A DNA stretch of 64,000 bases from Penumbrarchaeum sp964445525 (GCA_964445525.1 CAYULA010000009.1:1-64000); one strand, 5' to 3'. Positions 16,759 through 26,146 are shown, counted from the stretch's first letter. The notes: a model not told the origin generated them from the sequence alone. Translations and numbers: made by a program.

Positions 16759-17121
16759 ATGAAGTTAGCTATTGCGATAAGAGGACCGGAGGGCAGTGAG
16801 GTTCTTGATGACAGGTTCGGAAGGTGCGAACGTTTTCTCATAATTGACACCGAAACCGATAAAAGATACAGCAGGAAAAATGAGGCCAGAGATATGGGTG
16901 GTGCCGGAATCATGGCGGCTCAATCATTGATATCCGAGGGAGTGGAAGCTCTTATTGCTCCCGATCTCGGACCCAATGCGTTCAGGGTCGTATCATCGGC
17001 AGGTATTGATGTTCACACAGCTTCCGGAGGAAATATTGATGATCTGCTTAAATCCTTCAAGGAAGGAAGACTTAAAAAATCCAGTACCCCGACTGTAAAA
17101 GGTCATCACGGAGACTGGTAA
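16759..17121 (+). CDS. NifX/NifB-C-like dinitrogenase cofactor-domain protein (copy 1)
   Basis: 120 residues with the NifX/NafY-type ribonuclease-H-like fold: MKLAIAIRGPEGSEVLDDRFGRCERFLIID, then ALIAPDLGPNAFRVVSSAGIDVHTA. In nitrogen fixation such domains carry FeMo-cofactor precursors; outside it they are found with MinD/ferredoxin ATPases in anaerobes, as here. No nif genes are present, so nitrogenase is not implied. ATG abuts the stop of the DUF134 gene. Confidence 0.9.
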   Translation: MKLAIAIRGPEGSEVLDDRFGRCERFLIIDTETDKRYSRKNEARDMGGAGIMAAQSLISEGVEALIAPDLGPNAFRVVSSAGIDVHTASGGNIDDLLKSFKEGRLKKSSTPTVKGHHGDW

Positions 17122-17134
17122 TGGAGGGATTATC

Positions 17135-17530
17135 TTGAAGATCGGAATTCCGTCAATGGGCAAAAAAGGTTTGAATGAAATGGTCGGGGAACATTTCGGA
17201 CGCGTCCCCGCATACACAATAATAGATACAGAAACCGAAGCTGTAAGCATTTTACCAAACACCAGCGAACATCTTGGGGGGAGAGGTTATCCAGCTCAGA
17301 TTCTCTCGCAGCATGGTGTTGATGCCATGATCTGTTCGGGAATTGGCAGGAGAGCCATATCGATGTTCAACGAGAAGGGAATAAAAGTGTACGTGGGAGC
17401 CTCAGGTACTGTAGGCGAGACACTGGAAAGTTTTAAAAGAGGGGAGCTGACCGAGTGCGATGAGGACGGTGCCTGCACCCAGCACGCCTTCAGAGGGAAG
17501 GGCGGTGGAATGGGACATCATCATCACTGA
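17135..17530 (+). CDS. NifX-like protein with His-rich tail (copy 2)
   Basis: 131 residues, same fold as the preceding gene: IGIPSMGKKGLNEMVGEHFGRVPAYTIID and AMICSGIGRRAISMFNEKGIKVYVGA. The C-terminus ends GGGMGHHHH, a likely metal-binding tail. The start codon is TTG with a strong ribosome site (ggaggga). It lies in the same operon as the first copy, so the two may pair. An iron-sulfur or metallocluster carrier role is inferred. Confidence 0.9.
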   Translation: MKIGIPSMGKKGLNEMVGEHFGRVPAYTIIDTETEAVSILPNTSEHLGGRGYPAQILSQHGVDAMICSGIGRRAISMFNEKGIKVYVGASGTVGETLESFKRGELTECDEDGACTQHAFRGKGGGMGHHHH

Positions 17531-17542
17531 AGGGGATTACGT

Positions 17543-18394
17543 ATGAGGATAGCTGTGGCCTCCGGGAAAGGAGGAACGGGAAAGACCACCATAGCTGTCG
17601 CCCTTGCAAGATCATTGGCCGAGGAAGGGATAGTGCAGATCGTGGACTGTGATGTGGAGGAACCCAACGTAAAGAACCTCTTGCATTGCGACGTGGATGA
17701 ATCCAATGTGGTTCATGTCCCTCTTCCGGAAATAGTTGAAAAGAAATGTATTCACTGCGGATTGTGCGCAAGGAACTGCAGGTACAATGCACTGGCAGTT
17801 TTGAGGGACAGGGTGATGGTCTTTCCGGAACTCTGCAACGGCTGCGGAGCCTGTTCACTTGTATGCCCAAAGGAAGCCGTGAATGAGACCAACAGGAGAA
17901 TGGGTGTCGTATCCGAGGGGATAACAGGAAAAATACGTTTCATAGAAGGAAGACTTGACACAGGTCAGGCCAAAGCTGTTCCGGTAATCGATGCGGCCAA
18001 GGAGAGGATTGATGAAGACCTCGTCATCCTTGACAGTCCCCCGGGGAGCTCCTGTCCTGTGCTTGAAACCGCCAGAGGAGCCGATCTTATCCTACTTGTC
18101 GGCGAGCCGACCAGATTCGGCATCCACGATCTGAGGATGGTAATAGATTCCTTGAAATCCCTTGACATACCGATGGTACTGGTTATCAACAAGGAAGGTT
18201 CGGGTAACGAGAATATCGGTGTTTTGGCAGAGGAGAAAAAAATACCCGTTCTTTCCCGCCTTCCGCTTGATAGGCAGGTGGCGGAGGTCTATTCGAAAGG
18301 AGGGGACCTCTTGAAAGAGGTTGATTGGTTCGGGGAAGCCATCTCCGAACTCAAGGGGAATCTGCTGGAGATCATCGGAGGTGATCCCCGGTGA
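17543..18394 (+). CDS. MinD-superfamily P-loop ATPase with inserted ferredoxin domain (copy 1)
   Basis: 283 residues. The N-terminus carries the deviant Walker A of Mrp/MinD proteins (SGKGGTGKTTIAVALA, about 7-21). After about 60 residues comes a 2x[4Fe-4S] ferredoxin insert with CIHCGLCARNC and CNGCGACSLVCP motifs (about 73-115), then the rest of the ATPase with DSPPGSSCP near 162 and LVINKEG near 213. These COG1149-type proteins are thought to help assemble or reduce metalloclusters in anaerobes. It overlaps the next, paralogous gene by four bases. Confidence 0.92.
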   Translation: MRIAVASGKGGTGKTTIAVALARSLAEEGIVQIVDCDVEEPNVKNLLHCDVDESNVVHVPLPEIVEKKCIHCGLCARNCRYNALAVLRDRVMVFPELCNGCGACSLVCPKEAVNETNRRMGVVSEGITGKIRFIEGRLDTGQAKAVPVIDAAKERIDEDLVILDSPPGSSCPVLETARGADLILLVGEPTRFGIHDLRMVIDSLKSLDIPMVLVINKEGSGNENIGVLAEEKKIPVLSRLPLDRQVAEVYSKGGDLLKEVDWFGEAISELKGNLLEIIGGDPR

Positions 18395-19281
18395 GACCTT
18401 TCGAAATAACAGTTTTGAGCGGAAAGGGGGGTACCGGAAAGACCACATTCTGCGCATCATTCATTGCCCTTGCCTCCCCTGATGCCGTTTCCACCGATCT
18501 CGACGTGGATGCATCCAATCTTCCCATCTTACTCCAAACCTCAGAGATAGACAGGGAGCCTTTCAGCGGTATGGATCTGGCCGTGATTGATCCGGAGAAA
18601 TGCACGGAATGCGGTATCTGCAGCAGTTCCTGCAGATTCGGAGCAATCGATGAAGAGATAAACGTAATCAAGGACAGATGCGAAGGATGCGGGGTGTGCA
18701 CGATCGTATGCCCCCACGAAGCGGTGGAACTCGTACCCAGAAAGGATGGGGATCTGCTGGTATCCGACACCAGATTCGTAACCATGGTGCACAGCGACCT
18801 CAGACCGGGAGGGGAGGGTTCGGGAAAGCTCGTCAGTCTCATAAGAAGGAAAGCGAGGTCCATGGCCGAAGAAGAGGGAAAGCCACTTATCATATCCGAC
18901 GGCCCTCCCGGTCTTGGATGTCCGGTGATATCGTCTCTGACAGGTTCCGATCTGGCTGTCATAGTGACGGAACCCTCGATTTCCGGAAGGACCGATCTGA
19001 TCAGAATACTGGACCTCTGCGATCATTTCAAGGTTCAAAGTGCTGTTATTATCAACAAGTATGACATAGATAACGCGGCCGCAAGGGAGATGGAGACCAT
19101 TGTGACCGGAAGTGGGTCGGAGGTAATCGGCAAGGTACCCTTTGATATGTCCGTTTTTGACAGTCTCTCGGAAGGAAAGACAGTCGTTGAGTTTGATGGG
19201 TGCCCCATATCGGAAAAATTGATCGAGATCTGGGACAGAATCAGGGACCGATACATTAATGCATCACCCGATGTTAGTTGA
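18391..19281 (+). CDS. MinD-superfamily P-loop ATPase with inserted ferredoxin domain (copy 2)
   Basis: 296 residues, a paralogue of the preceding gene with the same order of parts: Walker A GKGGTGKTTFCASF (about 12-25), ferredoxin insert CTECGICSSSC and CEGCGVCTIVCP, then DGPPGLGCP and VIINKYD. GTG start, overlapping the previous stop. Such side-by-side pairs are common and are likely to form a heterodimer. Two ferredoxin inserts per pair would give up to four [4Fe-4S] clusters. Cytosolic. Confidence 0.92.
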   Translation: MRPFEITVLSGKGGTGKTTFCASFIALASPDAVSTDLDVDASNLPILLQTSEIDREPFSGMDLAVIDPEKCTECGICSSSCRFGAIDEEINVIKDRCEGCGVCTIVCPHEAVELVPRKDGDLLVSDTRFVTMVHSDLRPGGEGSGKLVSLIRRKARSMAEEEGKPLIISDGPPGLGCPVISSLTGSDLAVIVTEPSISGRTDLIRILDLCDHFKVQSAVIINKYDIDNAAAREMETIVTGSGSEVIGKVPFDMSVFDSLSEGKTVVEFDGCPISEKLIEIWDRIRDRYINASPDVS

Positions 19282-19284
19282 AAC

Positions 19285-19539
19285 ATGGAACTTTCGACGA
19301 TAATTGGTACTGTGGGAGTATCACTTCTCCTTTTGGCATTCCTTCTGAATCTCTTCAGAATAATCAAGGAGGACAGCCTTTCTTATATTCTCCTGAATAT
19401 AGGAGGTGCCGCAATCGCATGTATCGCATCGGTTATGATCGAATTTGTGCCATTCATCGTTCTGGAGGTAATTTGGACTCTTGTCGGCATAGTGGGCTTG
19501 ATCAAATACATTGGCAAACGTTCAAAAACCCATATCTGA
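19285..19539 (+). CDS. Small CBU_0592-like membrane protein
   Basis: 84 residues with three membrane helices (about 5-22, 31-48, 55-73) and a basic tail. The pattern GxxLLLLAFLLN...DSLSYILLNIGGAAIACIAS resembles the small CBU_0592-type membrane family. It follows the MinD pair by three bases, so is probably co-transcribed, but no functional link is known. Confidence 0.65.
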   Translation: MELSTIIGTVGVSLLLLAFLLNLFRIIKEDSLSYILLNIGGAAIACIASVMIEFVPFIVLEVIWTLVGIVGLIKYIGKRSKTHI

Positions 19540-19659
19540 AATTTCTTGAAAAATAAATATTCAGGAAAACCAGAATAATCAGAAAAAACCCTAAATCAAG
19601 TGGATGAAAGGTAATTATATTATATGAAACAATCAATCAATTATCAGTGGGGGAGTCTA

Positions 19660-21126
19660 ATGAAAGCTCATGTAAAGATATCAGTAACCTTAGGGTTGGC
19701 AATTCTTCTAATTGCCACAATGGTCTCGGGACAGAAAACTGATGACCCTGTCAAGGTGAATGATGATGCGACGGACAGGATGCAAACAATAGGCCCATCG
19801 GGTAGATCGATGGTTATGATGGGAGATACGGTATACTGTGTATGGCAGGATAATCGTGATTTCTCGGATGAACCAGACCAGTTCCAGAAATGCGATGTAT
19901 ATTTTGCGAAAGGGACACTAAAGGATGACGGGCCCCCGACATTCTCTGCCAATGTCATGGTCAACGACTTTTCGGGAGGTCCCAACAGGAACGAGGAGAG
20001 CAGACCTGATTTGGCAGTTTCCTCCGATGGAAAGATACATGTCGTCTGGACTGACAAAAGGAACATTGATAACCAGCTGGAAGGGAATGATATATTCTAC
20101 TCCAGGAGCCTGGATGGAGGAACGTCATTCCAGGACAATGAACTCATTGGATGTGATTCCGGTTTCTCCACGGACGCTGCAATAGCAACATCCGGTAATC
20201 ACGTATACATAGTATACCGGCACAGTCCAAATCCCCAGAACGTAGTTGTGAATATGGTTGTGAGTGATGATGGGGGAAATAATTTCGGTGAAATAAAGAC
20301 TGTATACATACCCAACAGCAATTATTCCGGTGGTGAACATCTCGTTCTGGAAGCCGAGGGAAGCAACGTATATCTTGCTTTCAGGGACAGAGGCGACGAA
20401 TTCAACGGAAATGTTGTTATCATGAAGAGCACGGACAACGGGGAAACCTTCTCTGAGAGGGTCATTGTCAATGACGATGAAGATGATAAGGTACAAGATC
20501 ATATCTCACTTTCGGTATCCGGGGAACATGTCTATCTAACCTGGATGGATAACAGGATCTCGGAACCAGTGGGAGTCTATTTTGCCGTGAGTCATGACGG
20601 GGGATCAACGTTTGGATCAAATCAGATGATAGCTCCCCACACTGGAGGTCCTTTCCCTTCGGTTTCATCTCTTGGTTCCGATGTGGTAATCACATACTCA
20701 AGAGGACATGAGGATGTATACGGAGATTCACTTCTTGCAAGGATCAGCCACGACAACGGAACAACATGGGGGGATGAGGTATTCATTTCCAATCGGAGCA
20801 TAGAGAGACCGGATATCGGCCCATCCATTGTTTCGGTGGTGGAAGACGGGTTTGGTACCTTCTTCATGGATGATCACATCGAACCTGATACCGGTGACGA
20901 CATGTATTTCAGGTATCTGGAATTCAATGCCGTCGAGACCAATGAAACCGATGACGACACCACAGATGATGACAGCACAACGGATGACGATGACACCTCC
21001 GATGATGATGCAGATGGTGAAAGTGATGAGGAAGAAGATGAAAGCACGCCCGGATTCGGTATGGCACTTTTAGTTCTCTCACTGTTAACAGCTGCCATTA
21101 TAATCAACGGGAAAAATAGGAAGTAG
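19660..21126 (+). CDS. Exported BNR/sialidase-type propeller with PGF-CTERM-like tail
   Basis: 488 residues. ATG 19660 is preferred over 19624 because a strong ribosome site (gggggag) precedes it and the signal peptide then starts at once (MKAHVKISVTLGLAIL). The body has repeats of the BNR/Asp-box kind (S-x-D-x-G-x-T-F or SHDGGSTFG, five or more copies), which should fold as a six-bladed propeller. An Asp/Thr-rich stalk (DDDTTDDDSTTDDDD) follows. The end, TPGFGMALLVLSLLTAA then NGKNRK, resembles the PGF-CTERM signal cut by archaeosortase A. Sialidase catalytic residues are not evident, so it is probably a binding or structural protein. Confidence 0.8.
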   Translation: MKAHVKISVTLGLAILLIATMVSGQKTDDPVKVNDDATDRMQTIGPSGRSMVMMGDTVYCVWQDNRDFSDEPDQFQKCDVYFAKGTLKDDGPPTFSANVMVNDFSGGPNRNEESRPDLAVSSDGKIHVVWTDKRNIDNQLEGNDIFYSRSLDGGTSFQDNELIGCDSGFSTDAAIATSGNHVYIVYRHSPNPQNVVVNMVVSDDGGNNFGEIKTVYIPNSNYSGGEHLVLEAEGSNVYLAFRDRGDEFNGNVVIMKSTDNGETFSERVIVNDDEDDKVQDHISLSVSGEHVYLTWMDNRISEPVGVYFAVSHDGGSTFGSNQMIAPHTGGPFPSVSSLGSDVVITYSRGHEDVYGDSLLARISHDNGTTWGDEVFISNRSIERPDIGPSIVSVVEDGFGTFFMDDHIEPDTGDDMYFRYLEFNAVETNETDDDTTDDDSTTDDDDTSDDDADGESDEEEDESTPGFGMALLVLSLLTAAIIINGKNRK

Positions 21127-21468
21127 TCCCCGATCCTCTAAAAAACCTGTGCCTCTAACCGGATAACACTCTCTCCAATTGAGAATTTTATCAGGTAAGC
21201 AAGTATCCCTGACCCTTCCGGACATGGATATTATGGTTTGATATCCGGAATTGGGGTATCTTACGGGGATCTTACCTTCGGCTAAATTGTATTCTTACTA
21301 GTTACGAATTTATAAAAATGAATATCTAACCAAAACTAATTAAAAGACCCGATCGAAAAAATAAAAATGGATCGGGAAGATGCATTCACTCGGACAGGCC
21401 GATATGTAATATTACAAATCCTTGTAGGATCAATATTTAACTAAATGTTTTTCGGAATTGTTTCCTCA
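21127..21468. other. Intergenic stretch without a gene
   Basis: About 340 bases with no convincing frame on either strand. It holds two inverted repeats. TTCCGG (21216-21221) pairs with CCGGAA (21245-21250), with an inner GGATAT/ATATCC pair. CCCGATC (21348-21354) pairs with GATCGGG (21370-21376) around a 15-base A-rich loop. Either could end a transcript from the left or from the small minus-strand gene at 21469. No tRNA-like arm was found. Confidence 0.4.
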
Positions 21469-21639
21469 TCAGTATCTGGGAGGTCTTCTCTTCCTGTAGC
21501 AATCCCTGCAGTAGACGGGCCTGTCCGGGTCCGGCTTGAAGGGGACCTGCGTAGTTTGTCCGCAGTCCGCACAGGTCGCATCGTGCATCTCGCGAGGGGG
21601 CCTATCTCTTGGTGGCCCTCTTCTTCTTTCGTCATACAT
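21469..21639 (-). CDS. Small CxxC-x17-CxxC zinc-ribbon protein (56 aa)
   Basis: A 56-residue protein with a basic Arg/Pro-rich start (MYDERRRGPPRDRPP), then CADC, exactly 17 residues, and CRDC, and a basic end RKRRPPRY. This is the CxxC-x17-CxxC small zinc-binding pattern known from archaea and other anaerobes. The four Cys should bind one zinc and the basic flanks suggest RNA or DNA contact. ATG at 21639 is about 55-60 bases from a TATA-like element on the minus strand (complement of about 21697-21706). Function unknown. Confidence 0.8.
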   Translation of the reverse strand: MYDERRRGPPRDRPPREMHDATCADCGQTTQVPFKPDPDRPVYCRDCYRKRRPPRY

Positions 21640-22064
21640 ATATAGATATCCTAGGCTTGAATCGCTTCAAGCGCCAATAGGACCACTTCCAATTAGAATA
21701 AATAGTTATCCCTTCCAATTGGATATCGGGAAGGCCAAACGGCATCGATCCAAGAATACTGGGGAATTATTTGTCGATCCAACCACCTCACAGGGAATCA
21801 TCAATATATGCCCACCAAGATCACCATATATTTTCCCAATGTGCGCTGGAGATTCCCGGGAACCGGAACCTTTCCTGTAATAAATTATCAAATTGAAACG
21901 TTAAATAATATTTTTTGATCTTTTTTTACGGAAATGGGTTTGTTTTTTCCAAGAAATGTGGTAATGGACTTGGGGATACCATGGGCTTACCCTGGCAATA
22001 TAAATACATTTCTTTCATTTTTTCACCCCGATCAGTAATAGTATTCAAAATATCGGTGATAAAG
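21640..22064. other. Divergent intergenic region, 425 bases
   Basis: No gene seen. On the minus strand a TATA-like element (about 21697-21706) lies between two direct repeats of CTTCCAATT (21686-21694 and 21712-21720), a possible operator for the small zinc protein. On the plus strand a second promoter (21997-22006) serves the 22065 gene. The open frame from 21915 to 22064 is an in-frame extension of that gene, with Phe-rich unlikely sequence, and is not taken as coding. Confidence 0.45.
21997..22006 (+). promoter_or_regulatory. TATA box of the 22065 gene
   Basis: The element aatataaata lies about 60-68 bases before ATG 22065, giving a leader of roughly 40 bases with the ribosome site ggtgat at 22055-22060. 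The TATA box lies inside the longer open frame from 21915, which supports the downstream start. Confidence 0.55.
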
Positions 22065-24218
22065 ATGGCCAAGGAAATTGTATCAAAATCAATTAAGGGA
22101 GGTTTCGGGACCATACTGAAGAACTATTTCCTGGCATTTTCAATAATGTTGATGCTTTTCGGAATCCTCCTGCTTCCATCTTCACATATAATGATGCACG
22201 ATATCAGCCTCATAGACGAGGTTTTGAGTCAGGAGACACCCAGCACCAAGACTCCATTTGTCAACAACAAGTTCGTTTTCTACTGGAGTCCAATAGACCC
22301 TCTCTATGATCAGGCGGATACGGAACAGAACTGCCCCTGGGGGATCGAGAACGGCCACAATGACGACAACAACAACGGTCAGACCGATGATGAGGAGAGA
22401 AGGGGCATCAATTTCTACGGCGATTCCTACATCAGCGACGAGGGAGCGATCTCCATCGGGAGCTACAAAGATAACAACAAGATCACGGTTACATTGTCCA
22501 AGGGTCATATATTCACTGACAATTTCAAGAAGGACTACCCGGAAAACACCATCAGATCAAGTGACGGATCCGTTTACGATGCCGATGAAAACGACAATGG
22601 AAAGCCTGACAGGGATCCGAAAAAGGACAAGATCGACCTCTATGATCCCGCCAGAGCTCCTCTGAACTCCCCGGATCTGGCAAAGGTTGAAAACCAGCTC
22701 CTTTGGACTGGGACACTTGACAAATACGAGGGAAAGATATTCTACACAACCAGGGACTGGTGGATATGGGACGGGGTGGTGGAGGTGGAATCCACCGGAA
22801 GGGTTACGGTTCAAAAGATGACGGTTACCGACGGATACATCGACAAGAACGGGAACGGTTTTGCCGATCTCTGGGACGACTGCGACATGGATGACGGATC
22901 CTACAATAACGGTGACGACGAGACCTCCCATGGTGTTGATACCGCATGGTTCTCAAACGGAATGAGCGATGATGCGGTCTGGTCATTCTACGGTGACGAG
23001 TTCTTCGGTTTCGTCCACAGGGACCTCATGATAGCAAGCTACGACGATGAGAACACCATAGAGATAATAGATGTAACAGACGGAGACGATTCCAGGAAGG
23101 TGACCCTGGATGCCTGGGAGAATTTCCAGTGGTCCTCCACATTCGTTACGGAAACCTGGTGCGGGGGGGATGATGCGGGAGACAACAACGAACTGGACTG
23201 GAACACCTATTCCCGGGAACTCAACTGGTCAAGACCTGACGAGGTAAAGGAGTTCATGGAATCGGATATAATAAAAAATGCAATAGATTCAGGCAACTTC
23301 GAATCCGACTGGGTGGTGGTAAAAGCCGATAAACCGGTCACGATCTACGGTGGCATATGGGACAACAACTTTCATACCCAGGCATACGGCTTTCTCGGAT
23401 CCAGGTACTATGTTCCACTATCAACTGCCTTAACGATAACGGGTCTGGAAAAGGAGGCTCATATAGAACTCAACTTCGACGACGAATCCGAAAAGGATGA
23501 GATAATCACCGTGAAACCGGGGCAGCAGTACACATACAAGAGCATGACACCGAGGCCCTTCTCCAACAACTACGTTGCGGAGGTTTCCTGGGTCCAGATC
23601 ATAAGCGACTGGCCTATCAGGGTCGAGTTCTGGATGGCAAACGATGACAACGCATTCGACGAGACCCAGATATCCACCTTCAAGGGAGGCTTCGACTATT
23701 ATCCGGCAATGGAGAACTGGGACCTTGCCATTCATCACAGATGCCTGGTCTACATCATAGCGTTGGAGGATGACACCACCGTGGGTTGGACGGGAAGCTG
23801 GCTGAGCAACAAGCCATCGGGAGCTACCCTAGACAAGCACGAGATATACAGGGTGGTGGTGGATTCCAACGAGGATTACAACGGGGACGAATCCGACGAT
23901 ACGGAACCCGACAACCAGGATGAACTGGAATCCGTCATGCAGATGATGAGGGTGAACGCAAACAAGGAGGTCATGCTGGAGGTGCGATATGCCAGGGATT
24001 TCTCCTGCGAACCCCAGGATATGGATATTGTGCTCTCCTTGGAGCCATGCATGCAGAGGAATCAGAGAGGGGACAACTTCTGGCCGCTTCCCCTGGTTCT
24101 TTCGGTGTTCTTCATCGTTGATATGACACTGGTGGTGTCCGGTTCGAAAGGGATAGTGGGATCATTATCGTATACCGACGACGATAAGCTTTCCAGGCTG
24201 TTCAGGAAGTCAAAATGA
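22065..24218 (+). CDS. Large exported acidic envelope protein (paralogue 1)
   Basis: 717 residues from ATG 22065. An N-terminal membrane segment (about 22-40) and a C-terminal one (about 673-695) flank a large outside region. That region is rich in Asp/Asn loops such as DDNNNGQTDDEE and DKNGNGFADLWDDCD, which look like calcium-binding type-3 loops. It also has the motif VVVKADKPVTIYGG, also seen in IgGFc-binding-like domains (a loose resemblance). The next gene shares the N-terminal layout (LLLPSSHI...NNKFVFYWSP against FFLPMSNI...NDKFIFYIPP) and the ADKPVxI motif, so the two are paralogues. Function unknown, probably envelope structure or adhesion. Confidence 0.7.
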   Translation: MAKEIVSKSIKGGFGTILKNYFLAFSIMLMLFGILLLPSSHIMMHDISLIDEVLSQETPSTKTPFVNNKFVFYWSPIDPLYDQADTEQNCPWGIENGHNDDNNNGQTDDEERRGINFYGDSYISDEGAISIGSYKDNNKITVTLSKGHIFTDNFKKDYPENTIRSSDGSVYDADENDNGKPDRDPKKDKIDLYDPARAPLNSPDLAKVENQLLWTGTLDKYEGKIFYTTRDWWIWDGVVEVESTGRVTVQKMTVTDGYIDKNGNGFADLWDDCDMDDGSYNNGDDETSHGVDTAWFSNGMSDDAVWSFYGDEFFGFVHRDLMIASYDDENTIEIIDVTDGDDSRKVTLDAWENFQWSSTFVTETWCGGDDAGDNNELDWNTYSRELNWSRPDEVKEFMESDIIKNAIDSGNFESDWVVVKADKPVTIYGGIWDNNFHTQAYGFLGSRYYVPLSTALTITGLEKEAHIELNFDDESEKDEIITVKPGQQYTYKSMTPRPFSNNYVAEVSWVQIISDWPIRVEFWMANDDNAFDETQISTFKGGFDYYPAMENWDLAIHHRCLVYIIALEDDTTVGWTGSWLSNKPSGATLDKHEIYRVVVDSNEDYNGDESDDTEPDNQDELESVMQMMRVNANKEVMLEVRYARDFSCEPQDMDIVLSLEPCMQRNQRGDNFWPLPLVLSVFFIVDMTLVVSGSKGIVGSLSYTDDDKLSRLFRKSK

Positions 24219-24231
24219 CAGGTGCAGGCAA

Positions 24232-26142
24232 ATGGGAAAAAAGGTAATCAGGTCGATACTGCTTCTGGTATGTGTGGTGGGACTGTTCTTCCTGCCAATG
24301 TCAAATATACTTCTCTACAACGAATCGCTCCTTAATTCCATCGGTGATTTCACCAGAATGTCAACCGAAAAGACAGAACATACTGATTACCATTCAACGG
24401 ATATATCCACCTATACCAACGACAAATTCATTTTTTACATCCCTCCCCCTGTCACAAAGACACTGGAGAGTCCATCCAGGTGGTACGGCTATCAGTACAA
24501 GAGAGGAGATTTCGTGATGGCCAATCTCAGCTGCATACAGCTTTTCTCCTACGAGAACGGTGCCGATGTAAAGCTGGAGTGGCTGAATGCCACCGTGATC
24601 AACAGAGCCGAGTTCGACACAAGCAGGGAAGCATGGGTCCTTCATGATAACTATAATATGATGTGGCTCGAGGACCTGATAGGGGATGTGGAAAACAAGA
24701 AAAGAGTAGATCTGGGTGAGTTCGAATCCGAAGAGATCCAGCTCAATGATTGGATCGTCAAGGATGATTTCAGGATCCTCTCCGGAGTAATCAGGATAAC
24801 AAGTGATTATCCGATTTCCGTGATGCATCACAAGCTCTACCCCACGGGCACCGTGGATGACAACGGCAACGAGATGATCAACTACGACTGGGACGGAATC
24901 TATTCTGCCTATGGCAAGAAGCTTTTCACGAGGATCACCGGGGATTGCTGGATAAGCGCTCTGGAAGCGGACACCACTGTCAGGGTATGGGATTATTCGG
25001 ACAAGAACGACGATGTCGTGCTGGAACTCGACAGGTTCGAGGGATGGGCATACTGCAGAAATCCCATATTCGAACAGTTCGGATTCGATGACGACCATGT
25101 CCTGATAAGCGCCGACAAGCCCGTATCTATCGTTGCCGGGATACAATCCGACCAATGCTTCGTTCAGGTCCACGGAAAGGACGCAAGGGACTTCAGGTTC
25201 CCCTGTTTCGGGAAGATACTCGTGGAGGCTCCTGAAGGTGCCACAATCGATCTGGAGGACCCTAACGGAAACCAGGGTTCCTACAAGGGAAAGTTGAGAC
25301 CGGGGGAATCAAGGACATTCGATTTCAAGGTCGCCTACAAACTGAGGAGATATTCATCCTTTGAATGGGCCACCCTGAGATCCAGCGATCCGGTCAATGT
25401 CTATACCTTCAGCAACAACAATTGGTATCTGAATGAGGATAGAAAGAATATCTCTTCGGGGGAGGAGTATTTCACACGATCAAAGAAGATAACGGGTTTT
25501 TATTCTCACGGGTACGTGCCTTATCCGGCGGCAACAGATTTCGATCTTCCCGTTACAGGAAGGGCATATCTTACCGTGGTTAATCTCGATAATGGAGAAA
25601 ATGATGTCAAGATGGATTTCTCGGAGCTTCTCATGCCTTACAAGAAAACGCTGGACCCTTTCGAATCGGTAACCATAGAATTCTCCGAGGATTCATACTA
25701 TTACATGGACATGGTCATAAGGGACACGGGATACACTCAGCCTCCGGAATGGACATTGAGGGACCCGGACAACCGCTTCAGGCTGGATTCCATACCCAGG
25801 ATAGCCGTTGACCGGGGTCAAAGGGAGGAGATATTCCTCTCCGAGGAAAATATCACAAAAGGTTCCAGGGTAAAGGTAAGTGCGGACCACAACGTCCTTG
25901 TTTTTATCAATTACGACCGGGACTACCTCTATTCGGCGCAAGGTGTGGATCTGATACCGGGATTGACCCCTCCGACGTTCAGGGGACTGCCGGACCCGAT
26001 TGCCATCGTTGTGGTGGTTTCCGGGCTGATCATAGCCCTGGACATGGTCATGGTGGCACACGGAAGCAGATCCATGATCGATATTTTTCTGCCGAGCGGC
26101 AGAGGATCAAAACGTAACGATTCAATGGATGGGAAAAGGTGA
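24232..26142 (+). CDS. Large exported envelope protein (paralogue 2)
   Basis: 636 residues with an N-terminal membrane segment (about 6-24) and a C-terminal helix (about 585-605, PIAIVVVVSGLIIALDMVMVA) followed by a basic cytosolic tail. The outside region has repeated beta domains with SDYPISVMHH, SADKPVSIVAG and RSSDPVNVYTF, three copies of a (S/A)D-x-P-V-x-(I/V) strand motif. It follows paralogue 1 by 13 bases. The matched topology and shared motif suggest that the two form a complex. No enzyme motif is present. Confidence 0.7.
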   Translation: MGKKVIRSILLLVCVVGLFFLPMSNILLYNESLLNSIGDFTRMSTEKTEHTDYHSTDISTYTNDKFIFYIPPPVTKTLESPSRWYGYQYKRGDFVMANLSCIQLFSYENGADVKLEWLNATVINRAEFDTSREAWVLHDNYNMMWLEDLIGDVENKKRVDLGEFESEEIQLNDWIVKDDFRILSGVIRITSDYPISVMHHKLYPTGTVDDNGNEMINYDWDGIYSAYGKKLFTRITGDCWISALEADTTVRVWDYSDKNDDVVLELDRFEGWAYCRNPIFEQFGFDDDHVLISADKPVSIVAGIQSDQCFVQVHGKDARDFRFPCFGKILVEAPEGATIDLEDPNGNQGSYKGKLRPGESRTFDFKVAYKLRRYSSFEWATLRSSDPVNVYTFSNNNWYLNEDRKNISSGEEYFTRSKKITGFYSHGYVPYPAATDFDLPVTGRAYLTVVNLDNGENDVKMDFSELLMPYKKTLDPFESVTIEFSEDSYYYMDMVIRDTGYTQPPEWTLRDPDNRFRLDSIPRIAVDRGQREEIFLSEENITKGSRVKVSADHNVLVFINYDRDYLYSAQGVDLIPGLTPPTFRGLPDPIAIVVVVSGLIIALDMVMVAHGSRSMIDIFLPSGRGSKRNDSMDGKR

Positions 26143-26146
26143 TAAT

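Noticed and set aside
16759..17530. Nitrogen fixation locus because of NifX-like genes
   Set aside because: No nifH, nifD, nifK, nifE or nifN genes are near; NifX-like domains with MinD/ferredoxin ATPases occur in non-diazotrophs.
21915..22064. N-terminal extension of the 22065 protein
   Set aside because: Phe/Lys-rich text with no domain, and a good TATA box (21997-22006) lies inside it; the downstream ATG has a ribosome site.
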